DNA of 64,000 nucleotides from Extibacter muris (GTDB lineage: Bacteria > Bacillota > Clostridia > Lachnospirales > Lachnospiraceae): the NCBI RefSeq assembly GCF_004345005.1, contig NZ_SMMX01000003.1:124001-188000 (forward strand), written 5' to 3'. This document shows, piece by piece, positions 17,891 through 25,861 of this stretch. A program made the position numbers and the translations under genes. Within the stretch, counting starts at the first letter, position 1. Every line of letters begins with the position of its first letter. The notes beneath the pieces were generated by a model, which worked only from the letters and a program-made list of their open reading frames with translations, did no database searches and was not told the DNA's origin.

Positions 17891-18775
17891 ATGAGCGGGT
17901 TTAAGGAGAACAAGAAGGAATTACTGATACAGGCAGTCTATGCTGTCATGGGAAGCCTATTATTCGCATTAGGCGTAAACCTGATTATCGTACCGCTCGG
18001 CCTGTATAACGGAGGCTTTATGGGTGTCGCCCAGCTGCTGCGTACCTTTTTTGTAGAGGTCTGCCGGATTCCGATACCTTCAGGGATAGATATGTCTGGT
18101 ATCATTTACTTTATCATCAATATTCCGCTGTTCTATATGGGCCTTCGCATACTGGGCAAGGAATTTGCCGTGAAGACCTTGATTACGGTCACCATACAGA
18201 GTATATTTCTTGTCGTCGTACCTATTCCGGCGGCTCCCATCATTGAAGATTTACTGACGTCATGTATCATCGGCGGACTGATAGCGGGAACGGGGACAGG
18301 ACTTGTACTGCGTGGCAGGAGCTCAGGCGGCGGGCAGGATATCATCGGCCTGTGTTGTGCCAAGAAATATCCTAATTTCAGCGTGGGCAGAATTAACATC
18401 ATGATGAATATACTTGTCTACGTTATCTGCCTGTTCATGTTCAATATAGAGATAGTAATCTATTCGCTGATATATACGACGGTGCTGGCGATGGCGCTCG
18501 ACCGTGTGCACATCCAGAATATCAACACGAGTGTCATGATATTTACGAAGAAGCTCGGAATATCCAAGGCAATCATTGAACAGACCGGGCGCGGCGTGAC
18601 GAACTGGGACGGAGAAGGCGCGTACACGAACAAGACATCCTACATACTATTCGTGATGATATCAAAATATGAAGTCGGACAGATAAAAAGAATCGTACAC
18701 GGCATAGACCCGGATGCATTCATGATATTTACAGAAGGATGCGCCGTTGAAGGGAATTTTGAAAAGCGGCTGTAA
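17891..18775 (+). CDS. YitT family membrane protein (DUF161/DUF2179)
   Basis: A 294-residue protein with five or six membrane segments over residues 12-190, including VNLIIVPLGLYNGGFMGVAQ and GTGTGLVLRGRSSGGGQD. A soluble DUF2179 domain follows (about 200-290), with the family marker RGVTNWDGEGAY. The family is widespread in Firmicutes and its transport role is not established. CAGGAGGTCATGCC precedes the ATG. A GGGAC palindrome immediately follows the stop, and a GNAT gene comes next on the same strand. Confidence 0.92.
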   Translation: MSGFKENKKELLIQAVYAVMGSLLFALGVNLIIVPLGLYNGGFMGVAQLLRTFFVEVCRIPIPSGIDMSGIIYFIINIPLFYMGLRILGKEFAVKTLITVTIQSIFLVVVPIPAAPIIEDLLTSCIIGGLIAGTGTGLVLRGRSSGGGQDIIGLCCAKKYPNFSVGRINIMMNILVYVICLFMFNIEIVIYSLIYTTVLAMALDRVHIQNINTSVMIFTKKLGISKAIIEQTGRGVTNWDGEGAYTNKTSYILFVMISKYEVGQIKRIVHGIDPDAFMIFTEGCAVEGNFEKRL

Positions 18776-18776
18776 A

Positions 18777-18838
18777 AAGGGACACGTTGAAAGCTTGTCG
18801 GGGACGGGGTTTTTTTGAAAAAACCCCGTCCCCAACGA
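18777..18838. repeat. GGGAC-type intergenic palindrome, copy 3
   Basis: Starts with AAGGGACACG right after the YitT stop, then a perfect 16-base stem (18800-18815 with 18818-18833, GGGGACGGGGTTTTTT) with a two-base loop. It has the same design as copy 1: GGGGACGG plus T-run at the centre. It sits just before the GNAT ribosome binding site. Confidence 0.85.
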
Positions 18839-18858
18839 AAAAAGAAAGGAGACAGGTT

Positions 18859-19368
18859 ATGGGGCAGATTACTTATTGCACGGCGAAGGAAAGTGATGCG
18901 GAAAAGATCGTAGCCTTCTACAATTATGTAGGGGGAGAGACGAGCTACCTGAGTTTTGAGAAGGATGAGTATCCGATGGACGTGGAAGCCCAGGCAGAGT
19001 CTATAAGAGGTCTGGAAGGGAACGAGACGAATATCATGCTCATGGCGATGGACGGGGAGGAGATTGCGGGGATAGCCACAATCAGTTCATCCCATAAGGT
19101 CAAGGCCCGACATGATGGGGGCCTTGGGATCGTAGTCGCGAAAAGATATCAGGGACAGGGGATCGGCACAGAATTGATACGCCGTCTCATCGAATGGGCA
19201 AAAGGAAACGGCATTACGAGAAGGATCAGCCTGGACACACGTGCGGACAACGTCAAGGCTGTAGAACTGTACATGAAGCTGGGATTCATCGTGGAAGGGT
19301 GCAGGCGCAACGCTACTTTGCTGGATGGAAAATATTATGATATATATGTGATGGGAATGATGTTATAA
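18859..19368 (+). CDS. GNAT family N-acetyltransferase
   Basis: A 169-residue single-domain acetyltransferase. The acetyl-CoA loop is VAKRYQGQGIGTELIRRLIE (about residues 94-113), followed by ISLDTRADNVKAVELYMKLG, the usual beta5-alpha4 element, and GCRRNATLLDGKYYDIYVMG. The last stretch is typical of RimI- or phosphinothricin-like members acting on small molecules or N-termini, so the substrate is open. AAAGGAGACAGGTT precedes ATG 18859. The open frame upstream to 18787 runs through the palindrome and is not coding. A long perfect terminator follows. Confidence 0.9.
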   Translation: MGQITYCTAKESDAEKIVAFYNYVGGETSYLSFEKDEYPMDVEAQAESIRGLEGNETNIMLMAMDGEEIAGIATISSSHKVKARHDGGLGIVVAKRYQGQGIGTELIRRLIEWAKGNGITRRISLDTRADNVKAVELYMKLGFIVEGCRRNATLLDGKYYDIYVMGMML

Positions 19369-19374
19369 GACGGC

Positions 19375-19413
19375 AACATGCGGCAGACTTGGTACCCAAG
19401 TCTGCCGCATGTT
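19375..19413. terminator. Strong bidirectional hairpin
   Basis: Perfect 18-base stem AACATGCGGCAGACTTGG (19375-19392 with 19396-19413), three-base loop, between the convergent GNAT and nucleoside phosphorylase genes. Confidence 0.85.
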
Positions 19414-19422
19414 CTGCTTTGC

Positions 19423-20187
19423 TTACATTGCCAGCCCGCATTCCAGAGCCAGCGCCATATATCTGTCACAACTGCCAAGGCCGTAGTCCGTCAGGTCCCG
19501 CTGCTGCCATTCCTCGCCGGACAGGCTGTCAGCCCCGTATAGAAACTGGACAAAGCGCACACCTCTGTACCTGGCCGCCGCGAGCAGTGCGGAATATTCC
19601 ATATCAGTCCCTACACAGCCAAGCTCCCTGTAACTGCGGATGGCATCTTTCGTCTCCCGGTATATGGCGTCCGTCGTCCATATTTTTCCGCATACATACG
19701 GATAACCGCACGTTTCCATACAGCTTTTCAAAAGTTCCGTATCACAGGAATCGGGCGTAATCTCCATGTCCGGGGGAAGATAATGGTAGCTTGTTCCTTC
19801 TTCTCTTATCGCTGCCGTCGGTATGATGAGGCGGCCTTCTGCCTTGTCATCATCAAGTACGCCGCAGCACCCGAAGTAGACGAACTTTCTTGCCCCAAGC
19901 GCTATCATCTCTTCAAGGCAGCAGACGGCGGCCGGCGCCCCGACAAGAGAGAGGAAGAAGGCAAATTCCCTACCTCTGTACATAATCTTGTATATAGGAT
20001 TCGTTCCGTTGGCGGTGTACATATCAGCTATTTTTTCTACATGGTCCAAAGCCGCAATCCTTTCTATGATCTGCCTGGAGAAAGTAGATATGCATATCTC
20101 CGGAAAACCTTCGACAGGACTGACAGAATCTGTCGGATTGATATATGCGGGGGAAGATGTTCTGCTTTCATAAAATACTGTTTTCAT
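19423..20187 (-). CDS. Nucleoside phosphorylase family protein
   Basis: A 254-residue protein of the PNP/UDP phosphorylase family. Key stretches are FAFFLSLVGAPAAVCCLEEM (phosphate-site region), KFVYFGCCGVLD in place of the common GT(A/C)G, TTDAIYRET, and VGTDMEYSALLAAARYRGV (the conserved D-M-E purine or pyrimidine site). It would cleave a nucleoside with phosphate to base and ribose-1-phosphate; uridine-type substrates are plausible. AAGAGAGTGAAATTAT precedes the ATG and overlaps the end of the tetR gene, six bases upstream, so the two form an operon. Confidence 0.85.
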   Translation of the reverse strand: MKTVFYESRTSSPAYINPTDSVSPVEGFPEICISTFSRQIIERIAALDHVEKIADMYTANGTNPIYKIMYRGREFAFFLSLVGAPAAVCCLEEMIALGARKFVYFGCCGVLDDDKAEGRLIIPTAAIREEGTSYHYLPPDMEITPDSCDTELLKSCMETCGYPYVCGKIWTTDAIYRETKDAIRSYRELGCVGTDMEYSALLAAARYRGVRFVQFLYGADSLSGEEWQQRDLTDYGLGSCDRYMALALECGLAM

Positions 20188-20193
20188 ATAATT

Positions 20194-20781
20194 TCACTCT
20201 CTTTCCGGCAATAATAATTGCCTAATCTGCCCTGTTATTCTTCGTGGGATATCTTTTCCGATTGGCATCAGCCTGCTGTACATCCGTACCCCCTGGTAGG
20301 AGAAGACGATCAGGTCAAATACGGCCGCTGGATCCACGGTTTTAAATTCCTTTGTACACATTCCACATTCTATGAGCTCCGTCCACATTTTCTTGGAATG
20401 CAGATACTGCTGCAGGATAGTACCATCTCCTTGTGACAGGTCCGGGCTGCTGAAGTATTCATATATTGCGACGCTCAAAGAGCTGCCGCTGTCTATCATT
20501 TCCTCCTCGTACCGGTTCAGGACATCGTCAAGTATCTCTGACGCACGCACATTGTTACGTATTTTCTCTGAAAACTCATCTTCCTGGTCTGCCAGCATGG
20601 CGGATACAATTGCAGAAAAGATCTGAGCAGTGTTTTCATAATGGCGGTAAAGCCCTCCGCGGCTTAGTCTTGTCCTCTCGCATATATCCTGCATCGTAAC
20701 CTTTTTGAAACCTTTTTCGGCAAAAAGCTTATGTGCCTCAGAACAGATGAACTTCTTCGTCTTGTCTCCCTTTGCGCTCAT
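20194..20781 (-). CDS. TetR/AcrR family transcriptional regulator
   Basis: A 195-residue regulator with an N-terminal HTH (SEAHKLFAEKGFKKVTMQDI, then RTRLSRGGLYRHYENTAQIF, about residues 12-60) and a helical ligand domain. The start at 20781 follows AAAGGAGGCAGGCAAAG; upstream in-frame ATGs at 20853 and 20805 overlap the operator region. It is first in an operon with the nucleoside phosphorylase and is probably autoregulated through the CGACAT repeats just upstream. The ligand is unknown; a nucleoside-related effector is only a guess from context. Confidence 0.9.
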   Translation of the reverse strand: MSAKGDKTKKFICSEAHKLFAEKGFKKVTMQDICERTRLSRGGLYRHYENTAQIFSAIVSAMLADQEDEFSEKIRNNVRASEILDDVLNRYEEEMIDSGSSLSVAIYEYFSSPDLSQGDGTILQQYLHSKKMWTELIECGMCTKEFKTVDPAAVFDLIVFSYQGVRMYSRLMPIGKDIPRRITGQIRQLLLPERE

Positions 20782-20799
20782 CTTTGCCTGCCTCCTTTG

Positions 20800-20844
20800 C
20801 GACATGAGTGTCTCTTTTTTGAATATTATGCGACATACATGTCG
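20800..20844. promoter_or_regulatory. Two CGACAT inverted repeats upstream of tetR
   Basis: CGACAT-AC-ATGTCG (20831-20844) is a symmetric dyad, and CGACAT-GA-GTGTC (20800-20812) is a second, imperfect copy nearer the gene. Spacing and symmetry suit a TetR-family autoregulatory operator. Confidence 0.6.
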
Positions 20845-20897
20845 TTTTGTCAAGCAAATTGTAGATATATAGCTTGATAAATTACGGTTTCAATGGT

Positions 20898-20937
20898 TTT
20901 ACATAGATTTAACATTGAACTGATTTCAGATTTAACA
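20898..20937 (+). promoter_or_regulatory. PHO-box-like repeats upstream of pstS
   Basis: TTTACA at 20898, TTAACA at 20909 and TTAACA at 20932, at spacings of 11 and 23 bases, about one and two helical turns. They match the TT(A/C/T)A(C/T)A direct repeats bound by PhoP in Bacillus. They lie 79-118 bases before pstS, and a PhoP-type regulator is encoded in the same cluster. Confidence 0.55.
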
Positions 20938-21015
20938 TTCATCCTTTATGATTGCACTTGTGAAGAAAACATAGTAAACAAACGATTTTAGCAAGGATTA
21001 AAGGAGAAAGAGATT

Positions 21016-21942
21016 ATGAAGATGAAAAAGTTTATTGCAGTATTGGCAGTTGTCGGGATGGTTGCAGGACTTGCGGCAGGATGTGGCAGCAATGATGAGA
21101 AGACAGATTCGAATAAAGATTCAGATAATAGTACAGAAGCGGCTTCCGACTGGGATGCATCTGGAGATATTACAATCGTATCAAGAGAAGACGGCTCCGG
21201 TACAAGAGGAGCTTTCATAGAACTCTTTGGGATTGAAGAGGAAAAAGACGGTGAAAAGGTAGATATGACGACAGAGGAGGCCCAGATAACAAACAGTACG
21301 TCCGTCATGCTCACAACAGTTGCAGGAGACGACTATGCAATCGGCTACGTATCGCTCGGCTCGCTAGACGACAGTGTAAAAGCGCTCAAAATCGACGGCG
21401 CGGAGGCAACGGCTGAAAATGTTAAGAGCGGAGAGTATAAAGTATCCAGGCCCTTTAACATCGCGACAAAAGAAGACCTTGACAATGAAGTGGCAGCAGA
21501 TTTCATCAACTTCATTTTGAGCGAAGAAGGACAGAAGGTCGTGGAAGATAACGGATATATCGCAACAGATGATGTAAAGCTGTATGAAGGGACCTCTCCG
21601 AGCGGAAAAGCGGTCGTAGGCGGCTCATCTTCTATATCACCGGTGATGGAGAAGCTGATCGAGGCATATAAAGCAGTCAATGCAAATGCGGAAATCGAAC
21701 TGCAGACGACAGATTCTACCACAGGCATGACATCAGCGGTAGACGGAAGCTACGATATCGGTATGGCATCAAGAGAGCTGAAGGATACGGAGATTTCAAA
21801 AGGCCTGAAAGCTCAGGTTATCGCGACAGATGGTATTGCAGTCATCGTCAACAACAGCAGCACAGTTGATGAGCTAAGCAGCGAACAGGTGAAATCAATC
21901 TACACAGGCGAAGCGCTTACATGGGATGAGGTAATTGAATAG
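21016..21942 (+). CDS. pstS: Phosphate ABC transporter substrate-binding lipoprotein, circularly permuted
   Basis: A 308-residue lipoprotein: signal peptide with lipobox LAAGC (Cys23) and a Ser/Asp-rich linker. The two halves of the PstS fold occur in reverse order. Residues 51-190 hold what is normally the second half, with SREDGSGTRGAF (56-67), NSTSVMLTTVAG and the usual C-terminal ILSEEGQKVVEDNGYI. Residues 197-308 hold what is normally the first half, starting GKAVVGGSSSISPVMEKL and running through DSTTGMTSAVDGSYDIGM to the hinge-region YTGEALTWDEV. All phosphate-site motifs are present, so the protein should still bind phosphate. AAAGGAGAAAGAGATT precedes the ATG. It is first of the pst operon. 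Confidence 0.9.
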   Translation: MKMKKFIAVLAVVGMVAGLAAGCGSNDEKTDSNKDSDNSTEAASDWDASGDITIVSREDGSGTRGAFIELFGIEEEKDGEKVDMTTEEAQITNSTSVMLTTVAGDDYAIGYVSLGSLDDSVKALKIDGAEATAENVKSGEYKVSRPFNIATKEDLDNEVAADFINFILSEEGQKVVEDNGYIATDDVKLYEGTSPSGKAVVGGSSSISPVMEKLIEAYKAVNANAEIELQTTDSTTGMTSAVDGSYDIGMASRELKDTEISKGLKAQVIATDGIAVIVNNSSTVDELSSEQVKSIYTGEALTWDEVIE

Positions 21943-22836
21943 ATGAAAGCAAAGGCATGGAAAGAAAATTTCATGCGGGGAGTGTTCTTCATTGCCGCCT
22001 GCGCTTCGGTGCTGGCGGTAGCTCTCATTTGCATCTTTCTGTTTGCAAATGGCGTCCCTGCAATGAAGGAAATCGGATTTATGAAATTTCTGTCTGGCGA
22101 GATGTGGAGGCCGAAGAACAACATCTACGGAATATTCCCTATGATCATCGGAAGCCTCTATGTCACTGCCGGGGCCATATTGTTCGGTGTCCCTATCGGA
22201 ATACTGACATCGGTGTTCATGGCAAAATACTGCCCGAAAAGAATCTATAAGCCTCTCAAGTCTGCCACAGAGCTGCTGGCGGGAATACCATCCGTCGTAT
22301 ATGGCTTTTTCGGGCTCGTTGTCCTCGTGCCATGGATACGGGAACTGGGGAGAACGCTGAAGGGCATGGGGCTCATCTCCTCGAGCGGAAATGGAAACGG
22401 CATACTGACGGCATCGCTGCTGCTCGGCATGATGATACTCCCGACGGTTATCGGGGTGACAGAATCAGCCATCAGGGCTGTACCAGACCATTACTACGAG
22501 GGCGCGGTGGCACTTGGAGCCACGCATGAGCGTGCAATCTTCCGGGTCATCCTCCCGGCTGCAAAGTCCGGTGTCGTCGCCGGCGTTGTGCTCGGTGTCG
22601 GGCGTGCGATCGGTGAGACGATGGCAGTCATCATGGTTGCAGGCAACCAGGCCAGGATGCCGTCCGGTATCTTCCGGGGGATACGCACGCTGACGGCCAA
22701 TATCGTCCTTGAGATGGGATATGCCGCAGATCTCCACAGGGAGGCGCTCATCGCGACCGGTGTGGTTCTGTTCGTATTTATCCTGCTCATCAATTTCTGC
22801 GTAGCACTACTGAACAGGAGGTCCAGCCATGAGTAG
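21943..22836 (+). CDS. pstC: Phosphate ABC transporter permease PstC
   Basis: A 297-residue inner-membrane permease with about six helices. The ABC-interaction EAA loop reads YYEGAVALGATHERAIFRVI (near residues 184-203), and AGIPSVVYGFFGLVVLVP is the PstC/PstA family signature. It pairs with PstA to form the phosphate channel. The ATG directly follows the pstS stop with no gap, and the next gene overlaps by eight bases, so translation is coupled. Length and motifs are standard. Confidence 0.95.
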   Translation: MKAKAWKENFMRGVFFIAACASVLAVALICIFLFANGVPAMKEIGFMKFLSGEMWRPKNNIYGIFPMIIGSLYVTAGAILFGVPIGILTSVFMAKYCPKRIYKPLKSATELLAGIPSVVYGFFGLVVLVPWIRELGRTLKGMGLISSSGNGNGILTASLLLGMMILPTVIGVTESAIRAVPDHYYEGAVALGATHERAIFRVILPAAKSGVVAGVVLGVGRAIGETMAVIMVAGNQARMPSGIFRGIRTLTANIVLEMGYAADLHREALIATGVVLFVFILLINFCVALLNRRSSHE

Positions 22837-23692
22837 CAATCAGGTCACATTCAAGCAGAAGCTTAAAGCATACAGAAGAACGCCAGGCTCCTTCCTCGTC
22901 ATGCTGCTTGTCATGCTTTCCGCCATACTGACATTCACGGTGCTGATATTTTTGATCGCCTATATATTGATACGGGGCGTCCCCTATATAACACCGTCAT
23001 TATTTTCATTCACATATACTTCCGAAAACGCGTCCCTGATGCCGGCACTTATCAATACCGTCGTCATGACGCTGCTGTCGCTGCTCATCGCAGTCCCGTT
23101 CGGAATCTTTTCAGCCATCTTCCTTGTGGAATATGCGGGCCGGGGCAACCGCTTCGTGGAAATCATCCGGCTGACGACAGAAACATTGTCCGGAATACCG
23201 TCCATCGTCTATGGATTGTTCGGAATGCTCTTTTTCGTGACGACATGCGGATGGGGCTTTTCCCTGCTTGCAGGCGCATTCACACTTGCAATCATGATAC
23301 TGCCCCTCATCATGCGCACGACGGAGGAGGCGCTGAAGTCTGTCCCCGACTCGTACAGAGAAGGAAGCTTCGGGCTTGGAGCCGGGAAGCTTCGTACCGT
23401 ATTCCGTATCGTGCTGCCTTCCGCGGTGCCCGGCATACTCGCGGGTGTTATCCTGGCGGTAGGGCGTATCGTCGGAGAGACGGCGGCCCTCATATACACG
23501 GCCGGATCCGTGGCAGATGTGCCGTCGAGCGTGATGGGGTCAGGAAGGACGCTGGCAGTGCACATGTATAATCTGGCGAGCGAAGGCCTGTACATGAACC
23601 AGGCATACGCGACAGCGGTGATACTGCTCGTGCTCGTGGTGGGAATCAATACATTGTCAAGCATAGTGGCAAAAAGACTGACAAAAGCGTAA
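22829..23692 (+). CDS. pstA: Phosphate ABC transporter permease PstA
   Basis: A 287-residue permease with about six helices, the signature SGIPSVYGLFG-like stretch (LSGIPSIVYGLFGMLFF) and the EAA loop YREGSFGLGAGKLRTVFRIV. It partners PstC. The start overlaps the pstC stop by eight bases, with AACAGGAGG upstream inside pstC. A hairpin separates it from pstB. Confidence 0.95.
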   Translation: MSSNQVTFKQKLKAYRRTPGSFLVMLLVMLSAILTFTVLIFLIAYILIRGVPYITPSLFSFTYTSENASLMPALINTVVMTLLSLLIAVPFGIFSAIFLVEYAGRGNRFVEIIRLTTETLSGIPSIVYGLFGMLFFVTTCGWGFSLLAGAFTLAIMILPLIMRTTEEALKSVPDSYREGSFGLGAGKLRTVFRIVLPSAVPGILAGVILAVGRIVGETAALIYTAGSVADVPSSVMGSGRTLAVHMYNLASEGLYMNQAYATAVILLVLVVGINTLSSIVAKRLTKA

Positions 23693-23693
23693 A

Positions 23694-23726
23694 TTTTGAA
23701 AGGGGGGTCAGACCCCCTTCAAAAAA
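23694..23726. repeat. Intercistronic hairpin between pstA and pstB
   Basis: TTTTGAA-A-GGGGG(G)TCAGACCCCC-TTCAAAA forms a long hairpin directly after the pstA stop and before the pstB ribosome binding site. It resembles the other intergenic palindromes in position and design. It may tune pstB levels relative to the permeases. Confidence 0.7.
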
Positions 23727-23746
23727 GAAAGGAATTGTATATAAAA

Positions 23747-24496
23747 ATGGAAAAATTAAGTATTAAGAATCTGGAGCTGTTCTATGATGGTTTCCATGCG
23801 CTCAAAGATGTGAACCTGGATATTGAGAAGAACAAGATCACCGCGTTTATCGGTCCGTCCGGCTGTGGCAAGTCTACGCTTCTGAAGTCCATCAACAGGA
23901 TGAACGATCTCGTCGAGGGGTGCAGGATAGAGGGGGACATCTTCCTGGACGGACAGAATATCTTTAATGGAATGGATGTGAATCTGCTGAGAAAACGGGT
24001 CGGGATGGTGTTCCAGAAGCCGAATCCGTTTCCGATGAGCATATACGACAACATCGCGTTCGGACCGAGGACACATGGCATCCGGTCAAAGGCGAAGCTG
24101 GATGATATCGTGGAGAAGTCGCTGCGCGACGCTGCCATCTGGGAGGAATGCAAAGACAGGCTGAAGAAGAGTGCGCTCGGCATGTCCGGAGGGCAGCAGC
24201 AGCGGCTGTGCATCGCGCGGGCACTGGCGGTACAGCCGGAAGTGCTGCTGATGGATGAGCCGACTTCCGCGCTTGATCCGATTTCTACATCCAAGATAGA
24301 GGACCTTGCGACGGAACTGAAAAAAGATTATACTATTGTCATGGTGACGCACAATATGCAGCAGGCTGTCCGTGTATCTGACAATACTGCGTTTTTCCTG
24401 CTCGGAGAAGTGATCGAGTACAACGATACGGAGAAGCTGTTCTCCATACCGTCGGATAAACGCACGGAAGACTATATAACAGGGAGGTTCGGATAG
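23747..24496 (+). CDS. pstB: Phosphate ABC transporter ATP-binding protein PstB
   Basis: A 249-residue ATPase with Walker [10 protein letters not shown], PstB-specific NRMNDL after it, Q-loop [15 protein letters not shown], signature [17 protein letters not shown], Walker [13 protein letters not shown] and H-loop MVTHNM. The start at 23747 gives the normal N-terminus [15 protein letters not shown], with AAAGGAATT 11 bases upstream. The upstream open frame passes through the hairpin. It powers phosphate import through PstCA. Confidence 0.96.
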   Translation: MEKLSIKNLELFYDGFHALKDVNLDIEKNKITAFIGPSGCGKSTLLKSINRMNDLVEGCRIEGDIFLDGQNIFNGMDVNLLRKRVGMVFQKPNPFPMSIYDNIAFGPRTHGIRSKAKLDDIVEKSLRDAAIWEECKDRLKKSALGMSGGQQQRLCIARALAVQPEVLLMDEPTSALDPISTSKIEDLATELKKDYTIVMVTHNMQQAVRVSDNTAFFLLGEVIEYNDTEKLFSIPSDKRTEDYITGRFG

Positions 24497-24497
24497 A

Positions 24498-25151
24498 ATG
24501 CGGAATAAATTTGATATGCAGCTGGATATGTTAAAGGAACAGCTGACCCATATGGGGGAATTGTGCGAGATAGCAATCAACAGGGCGACAGCAGCGCTTC
24601 AGGAAGGGAGCACCTCAAAAGCAAGAGATGTCATCCGGGCAGATGAAGAGATCGACCAGATGGAAAAGGACATAGAAAGGCTCTGCCTGAAACTCCTGCT
24701 TCAGCAGCAGCCGGTGGCCAAGGATCTGAGGCAGATATCGGCAGCGCTGAAGATGATTACAGACATGGAACGTATCGGCGACCAGGCATCGGATATCGCG
24801 GAGATAATCATATCCGAGAAAATGTCGGAAGCCACCGAGATTCCGAAGATCGGACAGATGTCAGAAGCCGCCGCCAGGATGGTAAGAGACAGTGTATCTG
24901 CTTATGTGGAAAAAGATCTGGAACTGTCCCGCAAGGTGATGGAGTCCGATGATGAAGTAGACATGATGTTTGTAGAGAACAAGCAGGAGCTGATAGACTT
25001 CATAGCCGAAAACAAAGGGGACAAGGGAAAGAGGGCGATTGACCTGATTATGGTGGCGAAGTATCTGGAGAGGATTGCAGACCATGCGACCAATATCGCC
25101 GAGTGGGTGGAATTTTCCATCACGGGCATCCACAAAGAGAGCAGGATATAA
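24498..25151 (+). CDS. phoU: Phosphate signalling protein PhoU
   Basis: A 217-residue all-helical protein of two PhoU repeats, each with the E/D-rich metal site pattern (DMERIGDQASDIAE near residues 90-103 and YLERIADHATNIAE near 191-204). PhoU links transporter state to the PhoR kinase and limits phosphate uptake. It begins one base after the pstB stop codon, so the genes are coupled. It is followed 20 bases on by the response regulator. Confidence 0.95.
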   Translation: MRNKFDMQLDMLKEQLTHMGELCEIAINRATAALQEGSTSKARDVIRADEEIDQMEKDIERLCLKLLLQQQPVAKDLRQISAALKMITDMERIGDQASDIAEIIISEKMSEATEIPKIGQMSEAAARMVRDSVSAYVEKDLELSRKVMESDDEVDMMFVENKQELIDFIAENKGDKGKRAIDLIMVAKYLERIADHATNIAEWVEFSITGIHKESRI

Positions 25152-25171
25152 GAGGCCAAAGGAGTGTCAAG

Positions 25172-25861
25172 ATGATATATTGTGTAGAAGATGACAGCAA
25201 CATACGTGAGCTGGTAGTATATACGCTGGAAAGTACGGGCATGAAGGCCCGCGGTTTTGAAGATGGAAGAGAATTTCTGGAGGCTCTGGCGCTTGAGACG
25301 CCGGAGCTTGTTCTGCTTGATATCATGCTGCCGGGAGAAGATGGGATGGAACTGCTCAGAAGGCTGAAATCCTCTGTAAAGACGAGGGAGATCCCCGTTA
25401 TCATGGTAACGGCCAAGGGGGCGGAATATGACAAGGTGATGGGGCTTGACGCCGGAGCCGACGACTATGTGACGAAGCCATTCGGCATGATGGAGCTCGT
25501 ATCAAGAGTCAAGGCGGTCCTGAGAAGGACAGCAAAATATGACTATAAAAGGGAAGACAAGATTGCCCTCGGCAATATTGAGATAGACATTAAGAAGCAT
25601 GAAGTGCGTTCTGACGGCAATACGGTAAACCTCACGTTGAAAGAATATGAACTGCTGAAACGGCTGATGCATAACCCGAATATAGTGCTGACGAGAGACC
25701 AGCTGCTGGAAGACATATGGGGGTATGACTTCGACGGCGAGACACGCACCGTGGATGTGCATGTGAGGACGCTGCGCCAGAAGCTCGGAACGTGCGGCGA
25801 GCTGATAGAAACCGTGCGTGGAGTGGGGTACCGGATGTGTGAACAGGAGAAGGGCGCATGA
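25172..25861 (+). CDS. phoP: PhoP/PhoB-type response regulator
   Basis: A 229-residue OmpR-family regulator. The receiver has acidic residues EDD near 5-7, phosphoacceptor Asp in VLLDIMLPG and Lys in VTKPFG. The C-terminal winged helix contains LTLKEYELLKRLMHNPN and TVDVHVRTLRQKL. Given its place after pstSCAB-phoU and before a PhoR-type kinase, it should activate phosphate-starvation genes, including pstS through the repeats at 20898-20937. AAAGGAGTGTCAAG precedes ATG 25172; the in-frame ATG at 25103 lies inside phoU. Confidence 0.9.
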   Translation: MIYCVEDDSNIRELVVYTLESTGMKARGFEDGREFLEALALETPELVLLDIMLPGEDGMELLRRLKSSVKTREIPVIMVTAKGAEYDKVMGLDAGADDYVTKPFGMMELVSRVKAVLRRTAKYDYKREDKIALGNIEIDIKKHEVRSDGNTVNLTLKEYELLKRLMHNPNIVLTRDQLLEDIWGYDFDGETRTVDVHVRTLRQKLGTCGELIETVRGVGYRMCEQEKGA

